DNA of 64,000 nt. Origin: Candidatus Methylomirabilota bacterium (lineage in GTDB: Bacteria; Methylomirabilota; Methylomirabilia; Methylomirabilales; Methylomirabilaceae). A model generated the notes under the pieces. That model was not told where the DNA came from. It saw only the letters and a program-made list of their open reading frames with translations, and made no database searches. Shown here piece by piece: positions 47,851 to 55,774 of this stretch (position 1 is its first letter; each line of letters begins with the position of its first letter). Made by a program: the position numbers and the translations under genes. The stretch spans positions 1-64,000 of the forward strand of contig JACQQF010000054.1 of the NCBI GenBank assembly GCA_016207095.1, given 5' to 3'.

Positions 47851-48654
47851 TCAACCCTCCGCCTTCTTGATCGCGTCCGACGTGCCGGCCTTGTTCAGGC
47901 CCGCCGACAGGAACGCGCCCGTCTCGGGGAGCTCGACGTGCAGGCCGGAGCTGTGATCGACCGCGAGTGTCGCGTCCTCGATCGTCAGGTCGAGGACGTG
48001 CCCGCCGCCCATGCGATCACCCGTAATGAAGTGCAGATGATAGCCCGCGACGGAGATCCCCTGCATGTAGTCGGGTGACCGGAACCCGGCGATGATCCCG
48101 CTCACGTTCGTGAACTCGAACGTCGGCTGCGTCTGCACGACCTCGGTCAGCGGCTTGTAGGGCTTGGCCTGTCGCGGCACGGTGCGGGTCAGCACGCGTG
48201 AAAAGCGCCCATCGATCCGGATGGCATAAAAGAGGTTCCGGCTGGGTGCGAGGTCGTCGAGCCGCGCGTAGAGTTCGGACCGCGTCACAGGCTGCTCCAG
48301 CCGTCGCGTGACCTCGGGCGTGAAGAAGGTCATCACGGCAAACGGCGTCTTCTGCATGGGATCGACGACGTGCGCGGTGCCCTCCGATGTGAGCTGGAAG
48401 AACGTGCCGTCGATGGCGATCATCTCCCCGTCGAGGTCGTTGAAGGTGCCTAGGCCGAAGTCGCCGTGCTTCGCCAACTCGGCGTACGTGACGTCGCCCT
48501 CATACACGCCCTCGAGCAAGGCGCTCACCATCGAGGTCTGCCACAGCTCGTGCGCCTGTGCGGCATCGTCGTGCAGCCGGCCGCCGCCGCTCCAGTGCGA
48601 GGCCACCGACCTGAGGAAGGCTCCGCAGGAGCCGAGAATGTTGTGATCGTGCAT
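47851..48654 (-). CDS. budA: Alpha-acetolactate decarboxylase
   Basis: The protein has 267 residues. It decarboxylates alpha-acetolactate to acetoin. The metal-binding core YHLHFITGDRMGGGHVLD with its His residues is intact. GDFGLGTFNDLDGEMIAIDG and the downstream VTRSELYARLDDL are typical. GGGAGGGG precedes the ATG. There is no acetolactate synthase or butanediol dehydrogenase nearby, so its metabolic role here is open. A fold-level decarboxylase relative is a weaker alternative. Confidence 0.88.
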   Translation of the reverse strand: MHDHNILGSCGAFLRSVASHWSGGGRLHDDAAQAHELWQTSMVSALLEGVYEGDVTYAELAKHGDFGLGTFNDLDGEMIAIDGTFFQLTSEGTAHVVDPMQKTPFAVMTFFTPEVTRRLEQPVTRSELYARLDDLAPSRNLFYAIRIDGRFSRVLTRTVPRQAKPYKPLTEVVQTQPTFEFTNVSGIIAGFRSPDYMQGISVAGYHLHFITGDRMGGGHVLDLTIEDATLAVDHSSGLHVELPETGAFLSAGLNKAGTSDAIKKAEG

Positions 48655-48789
48655 GGTCTACCCCTCCCCTCAGCGGATGTGAGGAAAGACGATATACAAT
48701 ACGCTGCCGTGGCAGCGTACACTCGATCGTCCCTCAGGGTGCGCTTCATCAAGACATTGAACGTTCAGTGGGCCTCAGGATCTCGATGC

Positions 48790-49350
48790 TTATCTTTGGT
48801 ACCTGCCCACCCGCTTGATTAAGCCGTTCGATGGTTCCCTTGTAGGATCGACGACTTTGCGTGAGGCCGCGATCCCGGTCACAGGCAGTTTCTCCCCGTC
48901 GACCAAGCCAACCTGAGCGAGCACCGAGGCTTGGTCCCAATAAATGCGCTCACCCGCGATCTTCCCGTCCTCAAACTGCACGACCACGACGACGGCGACT
49001 TCAACTCGCCTGCCCGTGGGCGGCACGCCGGGGAGGATCCATGACATCTCGATCGTGTGTGTGAACTTGTGAATCAGTTCGTCGACGATACGGTCCCGTC
49101 CCACTGTGCGCGCGACCGGGACAACCTCGGTACCTGACGGCTGGCCAGGAATGAAATACGTGCCGTAGAAGTGGCGAACCTCAGTATAGCCGACACCACC
49201 TGTCATCACGGGGACATGGTTGACGAAGGGGTCCGACGTCATCGTCGCCATCGTCGCCTCGATGCTCTTGGCCTGAAATTCGGCGGCCATGTGTCGCTCC
49301 CACACCTCAACCATCGTCCGTTGCTCCGGAGTAAGCTCATGACCACTCAT
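48790..49350 (-). CDS. SnoaL/NTF2-like protein
   Basis: The protein has 186 residues. AAGGAGG lies upstream of the ATG. The residues NHVPVMTGGVGYTEVRHFYGTYF, together with DELIHKFTHTIEMSWILPGVPPTGR, match the NTF2-like, SnoaL/ester-cyclase-like cone fold. Active-site residues are not fixed across this family, so the substrate is unknown. It lies in a run of minus-strand genes between budA and a cupin, with gaps over 100 bp, so co-transcription is unsure. Confidence 0.65.
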   Translation of the reverse strand: MSGHELTPEQRTMVEVWERHMAAEFQAKSIEATMATMTSDPFVNHVPVMTGGVGYTEVRHFYGTYFIPGQPSGTEVVPVARTVGRDRIVDELIHKFTHTIEMSWILPGVPPTGRRVEVAVVVVVQFEDGKIAGERIYWDQASVLAQVGLVDGEKLPVTGIAASRKVVDPTREPSNGLIKRVGRYQR

Positions 49351-49538
49351 ACTCTACCGAACCTCCTTCTGTATCCCAGGTTACTGGCAGCCAACCGCGA
49401 TCAGCAGGGCAACCAGGGAACAGGCCGCACTCGCCTCATGGTTACTCGCCAACTCATGCGACCCCTCCTTTCCGCTCCCGCGGTCCAACGACACGAGCGA
49501 GGCCAGAGCGCGAGCCGCCCCATAACCCACGGACCACC

Positions 49539-50099
49539 CTAGTTGCCTTTGGGTGGGGGCAGGAAGGTGAGGCCGTAAGTCTTCCCCAGCTCCATCGCCT
49601 GTTCCGGGGTCGGCCTCGTGAGGGCATGGACCTCGTCGAAAAACCCAACGAAGCGGGCAGGAATGATCACCATCAGCACCTTGCTGGGCGTCGTCCCGAC
49701 ATTGCGGAAGGTATGCGGAATGTCCCTCGGGAGAAACGCGGTGCTCCCGGCTTTGGCGCGAACGCGCTGGTCCCCAAGCTGGAGTTCCAGCTCCCCTCCC
49801 AGCACATAGACCACTTCGTCTTCGTCCCGATGGACATGGAGGGGAGGGCCCCCACCGACGGGCGACACCTCCTCGATGACCGCATACCGGCCTTCGGTCT
49901 GCTCACTGCCGATCTTCACGGTAATGGCTTCCCCGAGCATCTGGAGGACGCGTTGTTCCCCAGGGCCAATGATGCTCTGGCCGTGCACGTCGGCAGCCTG
50001 CACCAGGGAACAACCTACCGCAAAGACCACCAATAGCGGCGCCAGACGCGGAGAGACGCGCTGCCCTGGACATTTCCAGTCGTTTGTGACTCGATGCAT
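49539..50099 (-). CDS. Exported cupin-domain protein
   Basis: The protein has 186 residues. The start at 50099 follows GGAGGGCC; the longer frame is an antisense-type extension. A signal-like segment (LAPLLVVFAVGCSLVQAAD) with a possible lipobox Cys precedes one cupin barrel. The cupin metal motifs are GGPPLHVHRDEDEVVYVLGG and FLPRDIPHTFRN. The role is probably binding or turnover of a small molecule. It sits beside an exported PQQ-type sugar dehydrogenase. Confidence 0.75.
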   Translation of the reverse strand: MHRVTNDWKCPGQRVSPRLAPLLVVFAVGCSLVQAADVHGQSIIGPGEQRVLQMLGEAITVKIGSEQTEGRYAVIEEVSPVGGGPPLHVHRDEDEVVYVLGGELELQLGDQRVRAKAGSTAFLPRDIPHTFRNVGTTPSKVLMVIIPARFVGFFDEVHALTRPTPEQAMELGKTYGLTFLPPPKGN

Positions 50100-50184
50100 G
50101 GTGTGGCCCTCCTCCCCTTCTCCCCAACCATTGAGTTCAGCCGCGCCCAGCTTCTGGGTCGATGGTCGGGCCAACGACCGCGGC

Positions 50185-51345
50185 TCAGCGGGGCGCCGCC
50201 GCCGGCAGAACCCGAAGCAGACGCCCCTCACCGCTGTCGGTCAGCACGTAGAGCAGTCCATCCGGTCCCTGCCGCACGTCGCGGATGCGCTCTCCCAGGT
50301 CGCTGAGGTACCGCTCCTCTCGCGCGACCCTGCCGTCCTTCAGTGTCAGCCTCACCAGGAGCCCCTGGTCCAGCGAGCCGATGAAGAGGCTTCCCTTCCA
50401 GTCGGGGAACGCGTCGCCCGTATAGAACGTCATGCCGGAGGGCGCGATCACCGGATCCCAGTAGTAGACCGGCTGCTCCATGCCGGGCTTCGCCGTGCCT
50501 TCGCCGATCCTCGCACCCGAGTAGTCCACGCCATAGGTGATGACGGGCCAGCCGTAGTTCTTGCCGGCCTCCGGCCGGTTCAGCTCGTCACCGCCGCGCG
50601 CGCCGTGCTCCACGGTCCAGAGCTGTCCGGTCTGCGGATGGAGTGCGGCGCTCTGGACGTTCCGATGCCCGTATGACCAGATCTCGGGTCGCGCGCCGGC
50701 GCGGCCGACGAACGGGTTATCGCGCGCTACCGAGCCGTCCGGTTTGATCCGCATGATCTTGCCGATGCCGACCGACAGATCCTGCGCCCCGTCGGAGTAT
50801 GCGGCCCGGTCACCCTGGGTCACGAAGAGGGTGCCGTCGCGGGCGAAGACCAGGCGGGATCCGAAATGGTTCGAGCCCCGCACCTTCGGCTGCTGCTGGT
50901 AGATCACCCGGACGTCCTCGAGCCGGCCCTCGCCGAGACGGCCCCGCGCCACGGCCGTGCCGGCCGTGCCACCTGCTCCGGGTTCCGCGTAGGACAGATA
51001 GACGAGGCGGTTGTCGGCAAAGCGGGGGTCCAGCGCGACATCGAGCAGACCGCCCTGCCCGCGTGCCAGGACCTGCGGCACGCCGGCGAGCGGCTCGGAG
51101 GCGCGACCGTCCCGTTCGACGATGCGTAGGCGCCCCGGGCGTTCCGTGACGAGCATGCGCCCATCAGGGAGGAAGACAAGCGCCCAGGGATGCTCGAGCC
51201 CACGGGCGACGGTCTCGACGCGGACGGCCGCCTTCACCGGCGTCGGCGTCGGCGAGCGCGGCGCCTGGGCTTGGCTCTCCGCCAGCACCGGTGCGCCCGA
51301 CGCCAAGCAGGCCACGATTACGATCCTCACCGTCTCGCGTGACAT
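50185..51345 (-). CDS. Exported PQQ-dependent aldose sugar dehydrogenase-like protein
   Basis: The protein has 386 residues starting at the ATG at 51345 (a GTG two codons earlier is possible). It oxidises aldose sugars at the periplasmic face using PQQ in the YliI/Asd-like family. A signal peptide is followed by a six-bladed propeller: [60 protein letters not shown] and [24 protein letters not shown]. Its first ~125 bases are also present, with upstream sequence, at 54484-54608 inside the integron. Confidence 0.88.
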   Translation of the reverse strand: MSRETVRIVIVACLASGAPVLAESQAQAPRSPTPTPVKAAVRVETVARGLEHPWALVFLPDGRMLVTERPGRLRIVERDGRASEPLAGVPQVLARGQGGLLDVALDPRFADNRLVYLSYAEPGAGGTAGTAVARGRLGEGRLEDVRVIYQQQPKVRGSNHFGSRLVFARDGTLFVTQGDRAAYSDGAQDLSVGIGKIMRIKPDGSVARDNPFVGRAGARPEIWSYGHRNVQSAALHPQTGQLWTVEHGARGGDELNRPEAGKNYGWPVITYGVDYSGARIGEGTAKPGMEQPVYYWDPVIAPSGMTFYTGDAFPDWKGSLFIGSLDQGLLVRLTLKDGRVAREERYLSDLGERIRDVRQGPDGLLYVLTDSGEGRLLRVLPAAAPR

Positions 51346-51386
51346 CTCCACCCCCCCCAGAGGTTCTGCGTCGGCTGAAGCGCGTC

Positions 51387-51393
51387 GTTAGGC
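51387..51393 (-). repeat. Half attC site (K), distal end only
   Basis: GTTAGGC, the right-hand (plus-strand) box, lies at the end of the last cassette gene. No matching left box precedes the sugar dehydrogenase gene, so the site is truncated at the array end. Confidence 0.55.
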
Positions 51394-51394
51394 A

Positions 51395-51727
51395 TCAATC
51401 CTGCAAACTACTCGGGGGCTGTAATCCAAGCATCTCGAACAATTCACGCATCTGCCGCTTTTTCTCCGGTGTGTCAATTTTCGCGTCTGCGGCATACTCC
51501 GACCAGAACAGGACATCGCGATAATCTCGCTTCGCGACGCTCAGAAAGTACCGAAGTTTTTCTTCGTCGCCTTCGCTCAGACTAATGATCGCCAACTGCA
51601 CACGCTCGCGTTCACGCTCGTACGGATGAACGCCGTACGTGTCGAGCAGGGTCAGGACGCGTTCGCTTTCAGCACTTGGAAAGACGGAGCTTATGGCGGC
51701 GACCACGTCTTCGCGGGACTGGGCCAT
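51395..51727 (-). CDS. Hypothetical cassette protein
   Basis: The protein has 110 residues, starting at the ATG at 51727 (MAQSREDVV). It is charged and probably all-helical, with no recognised motif: LTLLDTYGVHPYERERERVQ, then LRYFLSVAKRDYRDVLFWSE. It is the last gene of the cassette array, just outside attC site J. Confidence 0.6.
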   Translation of the reverse strand: MAQSREDVVAAISSVFPSAESERVLTLLDTYGVHPYERERERVQLAIISLSEGDEEKLRYFLSVAKRDYRDVLFWSEYAADAKIDTPEKKRQMRELFEMLGLQPPSSLQD

Positions 51728-51736
51728 GCTTGGGAT

Positions 51737-51814
51737 GCCCAACGCTGGCGCTCAGCCGCCGCGACTATAGGGCCCTCCTCACGGGTCGCGGTCGGCCGAG
51801 GCGTATGGTTAGCC
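51737..51814 (-). repeat. attC site J (78 bp)
   Basis: GCCCAAC at 51737 and GTTAGCC at 51808 frame an inner inverted repeat (GGCGCTCAGCC with GGTCGGCC-type arms). The stop TAA of the adjacent cassette gene lies inside the box. Confidence 0.7.
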
Positions 51815-52099
51815 GGCCCAGAATTTCCACCATTTCGGCTTCCGCCTATATACCGCCTCATAAACCGCGTCATGCATATCCTTCAGAAGTAGTGTTTCAT
51901 CATCCCGAAGTTGGTGACTAAAGTCTTCTTGGACTTCGATTATCGCATCCAGAAAGAGCGCCCAACCATCGGTCAAACCAGTAATACAACGAAAGCCATC
52001 GTGAAGAATCTTGGCCGAAGCATCAGCACCTCGTGTCCTTAAACCCGAAATCAGATTGCGGGCTGCGCTAAATAATTCTTCGTTGGACGAAAATGTCAT
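51809..52099 (-). CDS. Hypothetical cassette protein
   Basis: The protein has 96 residues from the ATG at 52099; the longer frame would run through attC site I. It is a small acidic helical protein (DASAKILHDGFRCITGLTDG, YEAVYRRKPKWWKFWAG at the end). There is no recognised family. A cytosolic immunity-like protein is possible but unproven. Confidence 0.55.
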   Translation of the reverse strand: MTFSSNEELFSAARNLISGLRTRGADASAKILHDGFRCITGLTDGWALFLDAIIEVQEDFSHQLRDDETLLLKDMHDAVYEAVYRRKPKWWKFWAG

Positions 52100-52113
52100 T
52101 TGAAAGCACAGCC

Positions 52114-52167
52114 GGCTAACGAACAAGCTCAGCCGGCGCAGGCGGTCGGCTGCAGCGAGAGTTAGAT
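52114..52167 (-). repeat. attC site I (54 bp)
   Basis: GGCTAAC and GTTAGAT with internal arms GCTCAGCCG and CGGCTGCAGC. The shortest site in the array. Confidence 0.75.
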
Positions 52168-52249
52168 GACAGGCCGTCACAACATGATGAAAGCTTAGTG
52201 CGTCCTTTCGGTGAAAGCACGAGGAGGAACCCGGGCCGTGGAGAACTCA

Positions 52250-52939
52250 TCAATCGCCGGTTGGGGCAATCCGGAATTCAAGCAACGCCTCGGTTGCCTC
52301 AAGCGTCTCGGAAAGGCGTGACGCGCTAGACCGATCGATGGTACGGAGCACCATACTGTGATGGCGTACACGGCCCTCACCATCGAAGCGATAGCTGAAA
52401 TTGGCAATGCTGAATCCATGGCGCTCGATTAGTGCGCGCAGAGCGTCTTCTGTCATGCCAGCAGTGCGCGCAAATCGCACATCAAAGTGGTAATAGGCCT
52501 GAGTAGGCATTCGGGCCTCAATCCAACGGAACAGGGATAACACCCCAAGCGTGAGGATCACCGATACAGCGAGGGGAAAATAAAAGCCTATTCCAGCCAG
52601 GATGCCGATAGCGGCCGTTATCCAGATCGACGCGGCCGTAGTGAGGCCTCGGACAGAAAGACCCTCCTTGATGATTACGCCGGCCCCGAGAAAACCTATG
52701 CCGGTCATGATGCCCTGAGCCATTCTTGTGGGATCGAGCCGGACCGAATCAGCGGCCGCCCGGACCCAATGGGCTTCGTATACAGTAACAAGCATCAGAA
52801 GGCTGGAAGCGGTGCAGACCAACGCGTGTGTTCGGAAGCCCGCAGGCCTTCCATGGAACGAACGTTCATACCCGATCACAGCCCCTGCCAGCAGCGCAGC
52901 CAGCAATCGCAGCACCATCTCTATGTCATCAGTGGTCAA
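52250..52939 (-). CDS. MgtC/SapB family membrane protein (gene cassette)
   Basis: The protein has 229 residues. The start is TTG at 52939, with GAGGAGACC at a good distance. The N-terminal membrane domain shows the MgtC pattern: LAALLAGAVIGYERSFHGRPAGFRTHALVC near the start, GIMTGIGFLGAGVIIKEG, and VRGLTTAASIWITAAIGI. A soluble C-terminal ACT-like domain follows. MgtC proteins affect survival under Mg2+ limitation or stress and interact with ATP synthase in some bacteria. It is an unusual payload for a gene cassette. Confidence 0.92.
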   Translation of the reverse strand: MTTDDIEMVLRLLAALLAGAVIGYERSFHGRPAGFRTHALVCTASSLLMLVTVYEAHWVRAAADSVRLDPTRMAQGIMTGIGFLGAGVIIKEGLSVRGLTTAASIWITAAIGILAGIGFYFPLAVSVILTLGVLSLFRWIEARMPTQAYYHFDVRFARTAGMTEDALRALIERHGFSIANFSYRFDGEGRVRHHSMVLRTIDRSSASRLSETLEATEALLEFRIAPTGD

Positions 52940-52998
52940 ATTCGCGGTCTCCTCGAATCTACCTTACGCCCTGCGCTTCCCTTGTTCCTAATCATGTC

Positions 52999-53104
52999 AT
53001 TTAACGTCCGTGCTCACCTGCGCCGAGCCGCAAAGCGGCGAGGGTACGCGGGCGAGGGCCGCAGGCCCGAAGCGAAGCGCGTCAGGTGCAGCACGTGGTT
53101 GGAC
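52999..53104 (-). repeat. attC site H (106 bp)
   Basis: ATTTAAC and GTTGGAC flank good inner arms (CGTGCTCACCTGCGC and GCGTCAGGTGCAGCACG). Confidence 0.8.
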
Positions 53105-53150
53105 GGCCGTTACTTTGACATGTGGCGTGATCGGTCCAGTGATCTTGCAC

Positions 53151-53984
53151 CTAGTCCCTGCGCAGGAGATACAAGTCTTGATGGAGAGCCCCCTGTGTGC
53201 CCGCCGGAATCATGTCCTTGACAGTGTAGCCCTCACTCATGCGCTGACGCACATAGACTTCGGGGTGATAGGCACTGCACAGATTCATCCCACTCGCTTC
53301 CTCATAACGGACGACCAAGTCCCCTGCCGTAAACGCCTCGCGCTCGGGTGTCGTGAGCCTGTCCCGGAAGCTTTCTCCATGCGTGGTGAAAAGAAAATAG
53401 CCACCCGATCGAATAATCCGCTTTAGTTCCTTTATCCACAACCCTTGAAGTGCCTCCGACATGTGGGTGAAAACAGAAATCGCGTATACACAGTCAAACA
53501 TCCCGTCCCTATAGGACAAAGGCGGGTATAAGGTATTGGTCGAGAACTGGGCGAAGGGCAAACTTTTGCGGCACCATTCGATGAGTCGCACGTTGTAATC
53601 CACCCCATAGAGTTGCGGGCCTTGGATGGAACGCCAATGTCGCAGAACACGGCCACAGCCGCAGCCAAACTCGAGGACCGCCGTCAAGCTTTCAACCCTA
53701 ACCCCATCCTTGTGCAGTGTCCCGAGTAGGATCTGAAACATCGACTTGCCGAAATGAAGAAACCAATCGACATCCGGCGAGCCAGCCACCAGGACCATCA
53801 AGTCGGAAGGCGGAAGCGGTAAACCCTCGGCCTGGGATCGACTCTTCGCACCAGAAGCGTTCGTGGCGAGCGCTTTTTCGTATGTCCGGTAGGCAATTTT
53901 GAGCAACCCCAACTTGCGCAAGGCTTCCAGAACAAAGTTCAACACGCCCAAGTTCTGCATGGTGGTAACGAGTCTACGCATCAT
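53151..53984 (-). CDS. Class I SAM-dependent methyltransferase (gene cassette)
   Basis: The protein has 277 residues. The SAM-binding fold is visible: VLEFGCGCGRVLRHW (motif I), then YGVDYNVRLIEWC, and FDCVYAISVFTHMSEAL around motif IV. The N-terminal ~100 residues form a helical extension. The acceptor substrate cannot be predicted. It stands between attC sites G and H. Confidence 0.8.
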   Translation of the reverse strand: MMRRLVTTMQNLGVLNFVLEALRKLGLLKIAYRTYEKALATNASGAKSRSQAEGLPLPPSDLMVLVAGSPDVDWFLHFGKSMFQILLGTLHKDGVRVESLTAVLEFGCGCGRVLRHWRSIQGPQLYGVDYNVRLIEWCRKSLPFAQFSTNTLYPPLSYRDGMFDCVYAISVFTHMSEALQGLWIKELKRIIRSGGYFLFTTHGESFRDRLTTPEREAFTAGDLVVRYEEASGMNLCSAYHPEVYVRQRMSEGYTVKDMIPAGTQGALHQDLYLLRRD

Positions 53985-54023
53985 GTGTCGCGGCGACTCC
54001 TCTAACCTTTAACTTCACTGACT

Positions 54024-54128
54024 GTCCAACGTCGCGGCTAACCCACGGCCTGCGGAGCAGCGAAACATAGCGAGTTCGCGGTGGTACCCGACCCGAAGCG
54101 GGCCGGCGGGTTTAGTCGCTTGTCAGAC
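54024..54128 (-). repeat. attC site G (105 bp)
   Basis: GTCCAAC and GTCAGAC (a degenerate right box) with arms GCGGCTAACCC and GGGTTTAGTCGC. It ends the mosaic hicB...higA cassette. Confidence 0.6.
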
Positions 54129-54137
54129 GGCGGCGGC

Positions 54138-54437
54138 TCAACCGGCCAACACGAAGACTTCGCGCTCCAGCCTCGAACCCAGTCGATCTCGCTCGACCTC
54201 TAGGTCGTATGGCGCCTGAAGGTTCGGCCAGAACCGGTCGGTGGTGCCGAAGTAGCGAGCGAGCCGCAACGCCGTGTCTGCCGTAATCGCGCGACTGCCG
54301 TGCGCGATCTCGTTGACCCGCCGCGGCGACGCGCTGATCTCCTTCGCCGGCCGGTATTGGGAGACCCCCGGCGGCTTCAAGAATTCCTCCTGGAGCGCTT
54401 CACCAGGATGAACGGGCGACAATTTTCTGGCGGCCAT
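54138..54437 (-). CDS. higA: HigA-type antitoxin (gene cassette)
   Basis: The protein has 99 residues. An XRE-like helix-turn-helix antitoxin with the VHPGEALQEEFLKPPGVSQYRPAKEI start, VNEIAHGSRAITADTALRLARYFGT and FWPNLQAPYDLEV, the HigA family pattern. GAGGGG lies before the ATG. It follows the C-terminal tail of a higB-like toxin by 14 bases, so the module was once intact, but the toxin is almost entirely gone. It is a lone antitoxin. Confidence 0.9.
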   Translation of the reverse strand: MAARKLSPVHPGEALQEEFLKPPGVSQYRPAKEISASPRRVNEIAHGSRAITADTALRLARYFGTTDRFWPNLQAPYDLEVERDRLGSRLEREVFVLAG

Positions 54438-54451
54438 GAACCCCTCCTGAC

Positions 54452-54483
54452 TCAGTGATAATCCACGATCTCAACGTCGTAGC
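54452..54483 (-). pseudogene. higB: Tail of a HigB-like toxin gene
   Basis: Only the last 10-13 codons (YDVEIVDYH and stop) remain, a typical HigB/RelE-type ending. Upstream sequence is replaced by the 5' end of a sugar dehydrogenase gene. The join falls in a GACGCCGACG microhomology. Confidence 0.65.
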
Positions 54484-54608
54484 CGTCGGCGTCGGGGAGC
54501 GCGGCGCCTGGGCCTGGCCCTCCGCCCGCACCGGTGCGCCCGACACCAGGCAGGCCACGATCACGATCCTCACCGTCTCGCATGACATCTCCACCCCCTC
54601 CAAGGTTC
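54484..54608 (-). pseudogene. Duplicated 5' fragment of the sugar dehydrogenase gene
   Basis: The fragment matches 51241-51366 in sequence and order. It encodes [20 protein letters not shown], against [20 protein letters not shown] in the full gene, then diverges at the higB tail. A ribosome site (GGAGG) 8 nt before the ATG is better preserved here than in the full copy. The fragment has no functional C-terminus. Confidence 0.85.
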
Positions 54609-54648
54609 GTCCGGGACATCGCAGGTAGGTGGCATGACACATCGTATC

Positions 54649-54727
54649 TCAGTCAAGTGGGAAGGCAAAGACAAAGTCAGACCAAACCAGGGCGGGAAAG
54701 CGTGCGGTGGGACCCAGACTGCCGCTT
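54649..54727 (-). pseudogene. hicA: Frameshifted remnant of a HicA toxin gene
   Basis: KRQSGSHRTLSRPG in one frame, then WSDFVFAF in another, match the middle of HicA proteins of this type (SGSHR, then PG.PD.VFAF). A stop follows. The start of the gene is missing. Confidence 0.6.
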
Positions 54728-54887
54728 AATGGTCCAGCCGATTCGCAGCAGCGCGGAGGGCTAGAGCTTGGACCTTTGCTTTGGCGTCCTCCGGTGTCTG
54801 CCCATATGCGAGGACCCCAAGGAGGTCAACGACCTCTGCGATCCAGCGCCCATCCTCTTCTTGCTCAAGTTCAACCAAGAACGTCAT
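54726..54887 (-). CDS. hicB: HicB-type antitoxin, probably shortened
   Basis: The protein has 53 residues. MTFLVELEQEEDGRWIAEV and GVLAYGQTPEDAKAKVQALAL match HicB antitoxins. Usual members have a longer C-terminus; here translation ends at LDH, and the hicA remnant follows directly with a deletion between them. It is the first gene after attC site F. It is too short to be found by a length cutoff. A GAGGAAAC ribosome-type site precedes the ATG. Confidence 0.75.
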   Translation of the reverse strand: MTFLVELEQEEDGRWIAEVVDLLGVLAYGQTPEDAKAKVQALALRAAANRLDH

Positions 54888-54952
54888 AGTTTCCTCGCCT
54901 GGTTGAGCTTCATTCTACGCTTTCCCGCGCCAGTTGCAAAGCCCCGATAGTT

Positions 54953-55055
54953 GCCTAACGCGCGCGCTCAGCGACGCGCCGCGTGGCGCGACACGTGCGT
55001 TCTCTCAGCACGGGGCGTGACATGCGAGTGTGCCCGCTGCAGCGCGTGGTTGGGG
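54953..55055 (-). repeat. attC site F (103 bp)
   Basis: GCCTAAC and GTTGGGG, with inner arms GCGCGCTCAGCG and CGCTGCAGCGCG. Confidence 0.75.
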
Positions 55056-55076
55056 TTCAAGGCAAAACAGCAGTGC

Positions 55077-55457
55077 CTACACCACCATGTGTTCTTGAAC
55101 CCACCTCAGGAATTGCTCCCTACTGCACTTCCCCGACGCCACCTCAATGACAACCCGTTCGGACTCATCAATACTGGCCCGCAGTTCATGCCCATTGAGG
55201 ACGAGAAACGTCTCCATGGCTGCGTGGCCAACACGCTTGTTTCCGTCAATGAAGGGATGGTTCTGGATGATCGAGAAGCCGAGTGCCACTGCTTTCTCCG
55301 CCAACGTGGCGTAGAGATCACGACCTTCAAAGGTCATCCGTGGCTGAGCGACGACCGACTCAAGTGCCCCAAGATCTCGAACCGCAGCGGAGCCACCCGT
55401 CCGCTCAACGATCAGGCGATGGAGCGCCAATAGCTCGGCCAGCGTGAGGTAGCGCAC
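55077..55457 (-). CDS. doc: Doc-type toxin (Fic domain, death-on-curing)
   Basis: The protein has 126 residues, GTG start overlapping the antitoxin stop by one base. The Fic core NHPFIDGNKRVGHAAM is intact (HxFx(D/E)GNxR), so kinase-type Doc activity (phosphorylating EF-Tu in the P1 family) is expected. It is the downstream half of a coupled toxin-antitoxin cassette. Confidence 0.92.
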   Translation of the reverse strand: MRYLTLAELLALHRLIVERTGGSAAVRDLGALESVVAQPRMTFEGRDLYATLAEKAVALGFSIIQNHPFIDGNKRVGHAAMETFLVLNGHELRASIDESERVVIEVASGKCSREQFLRWVQEHMVV

Positions 55458-55651
55458 TAGCTGAGCCGCCGGTAAAGCTCCCGATTCTTCTCTAGGACTC
55501 GCTTGGCAGCCTGCCGGAAGTCACCCTCGGGCCCAGCCAGCAGGTCCCGCACGGCGGCTCCGACCAGCTCTTCGACGGCTACGTTGAGGCGCCTGGCCTC
55601 CTCTGAGAGCCGCCTCTGCTGCTCATCGGTCATCTCAACAGAGAGTTTCAT
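55457..55651 (-). CDS. Antitoxin-like protein upstream of Doc
   Basis: The protein has 64 residues. MKLSVEMTDEQQRRLSEEARRLNVAVEELV looks like a ribbon-helix-helix or Phd-like DNA-binding antitoxin N-terminus, followed by a charged helix that could bind the toxin. A GGAGGAAG site precedes the ATG. It is coupled to the Doc gene by an overlapping stop/start. Its exact antitoxin family is not clear. Confidence 0.8.
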   Translation of the reverse strand: MKLSVEMTDEQQRRLSEEARRLNVAVEELVGAAVRDLLAGPEGDFRQAAKRVLEKNRELYRRLS

Positions 55652-55711
55652 GCTTCCTCCTTTCTGGTAATTCTACGCCAATCCAGAATTCCGAAGGCTG
55701 ACCCACCGTAG

Positions 55712-55774
55712 GCCCAACGGCATGCCGCTGAGCGGCTGTGCGTCAGCACAGTCCGTTCCTGCGGCGTGTTAGAC
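55712..55774 (-). repeat. attC site E (63 bp)
   Basis: GCCCAAC and GTTAGAC with inner GCCGCTGAGCGGC-type arms. The stop TAA of the DUF5615 gene lies in the right box. Confidence 0.85.
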
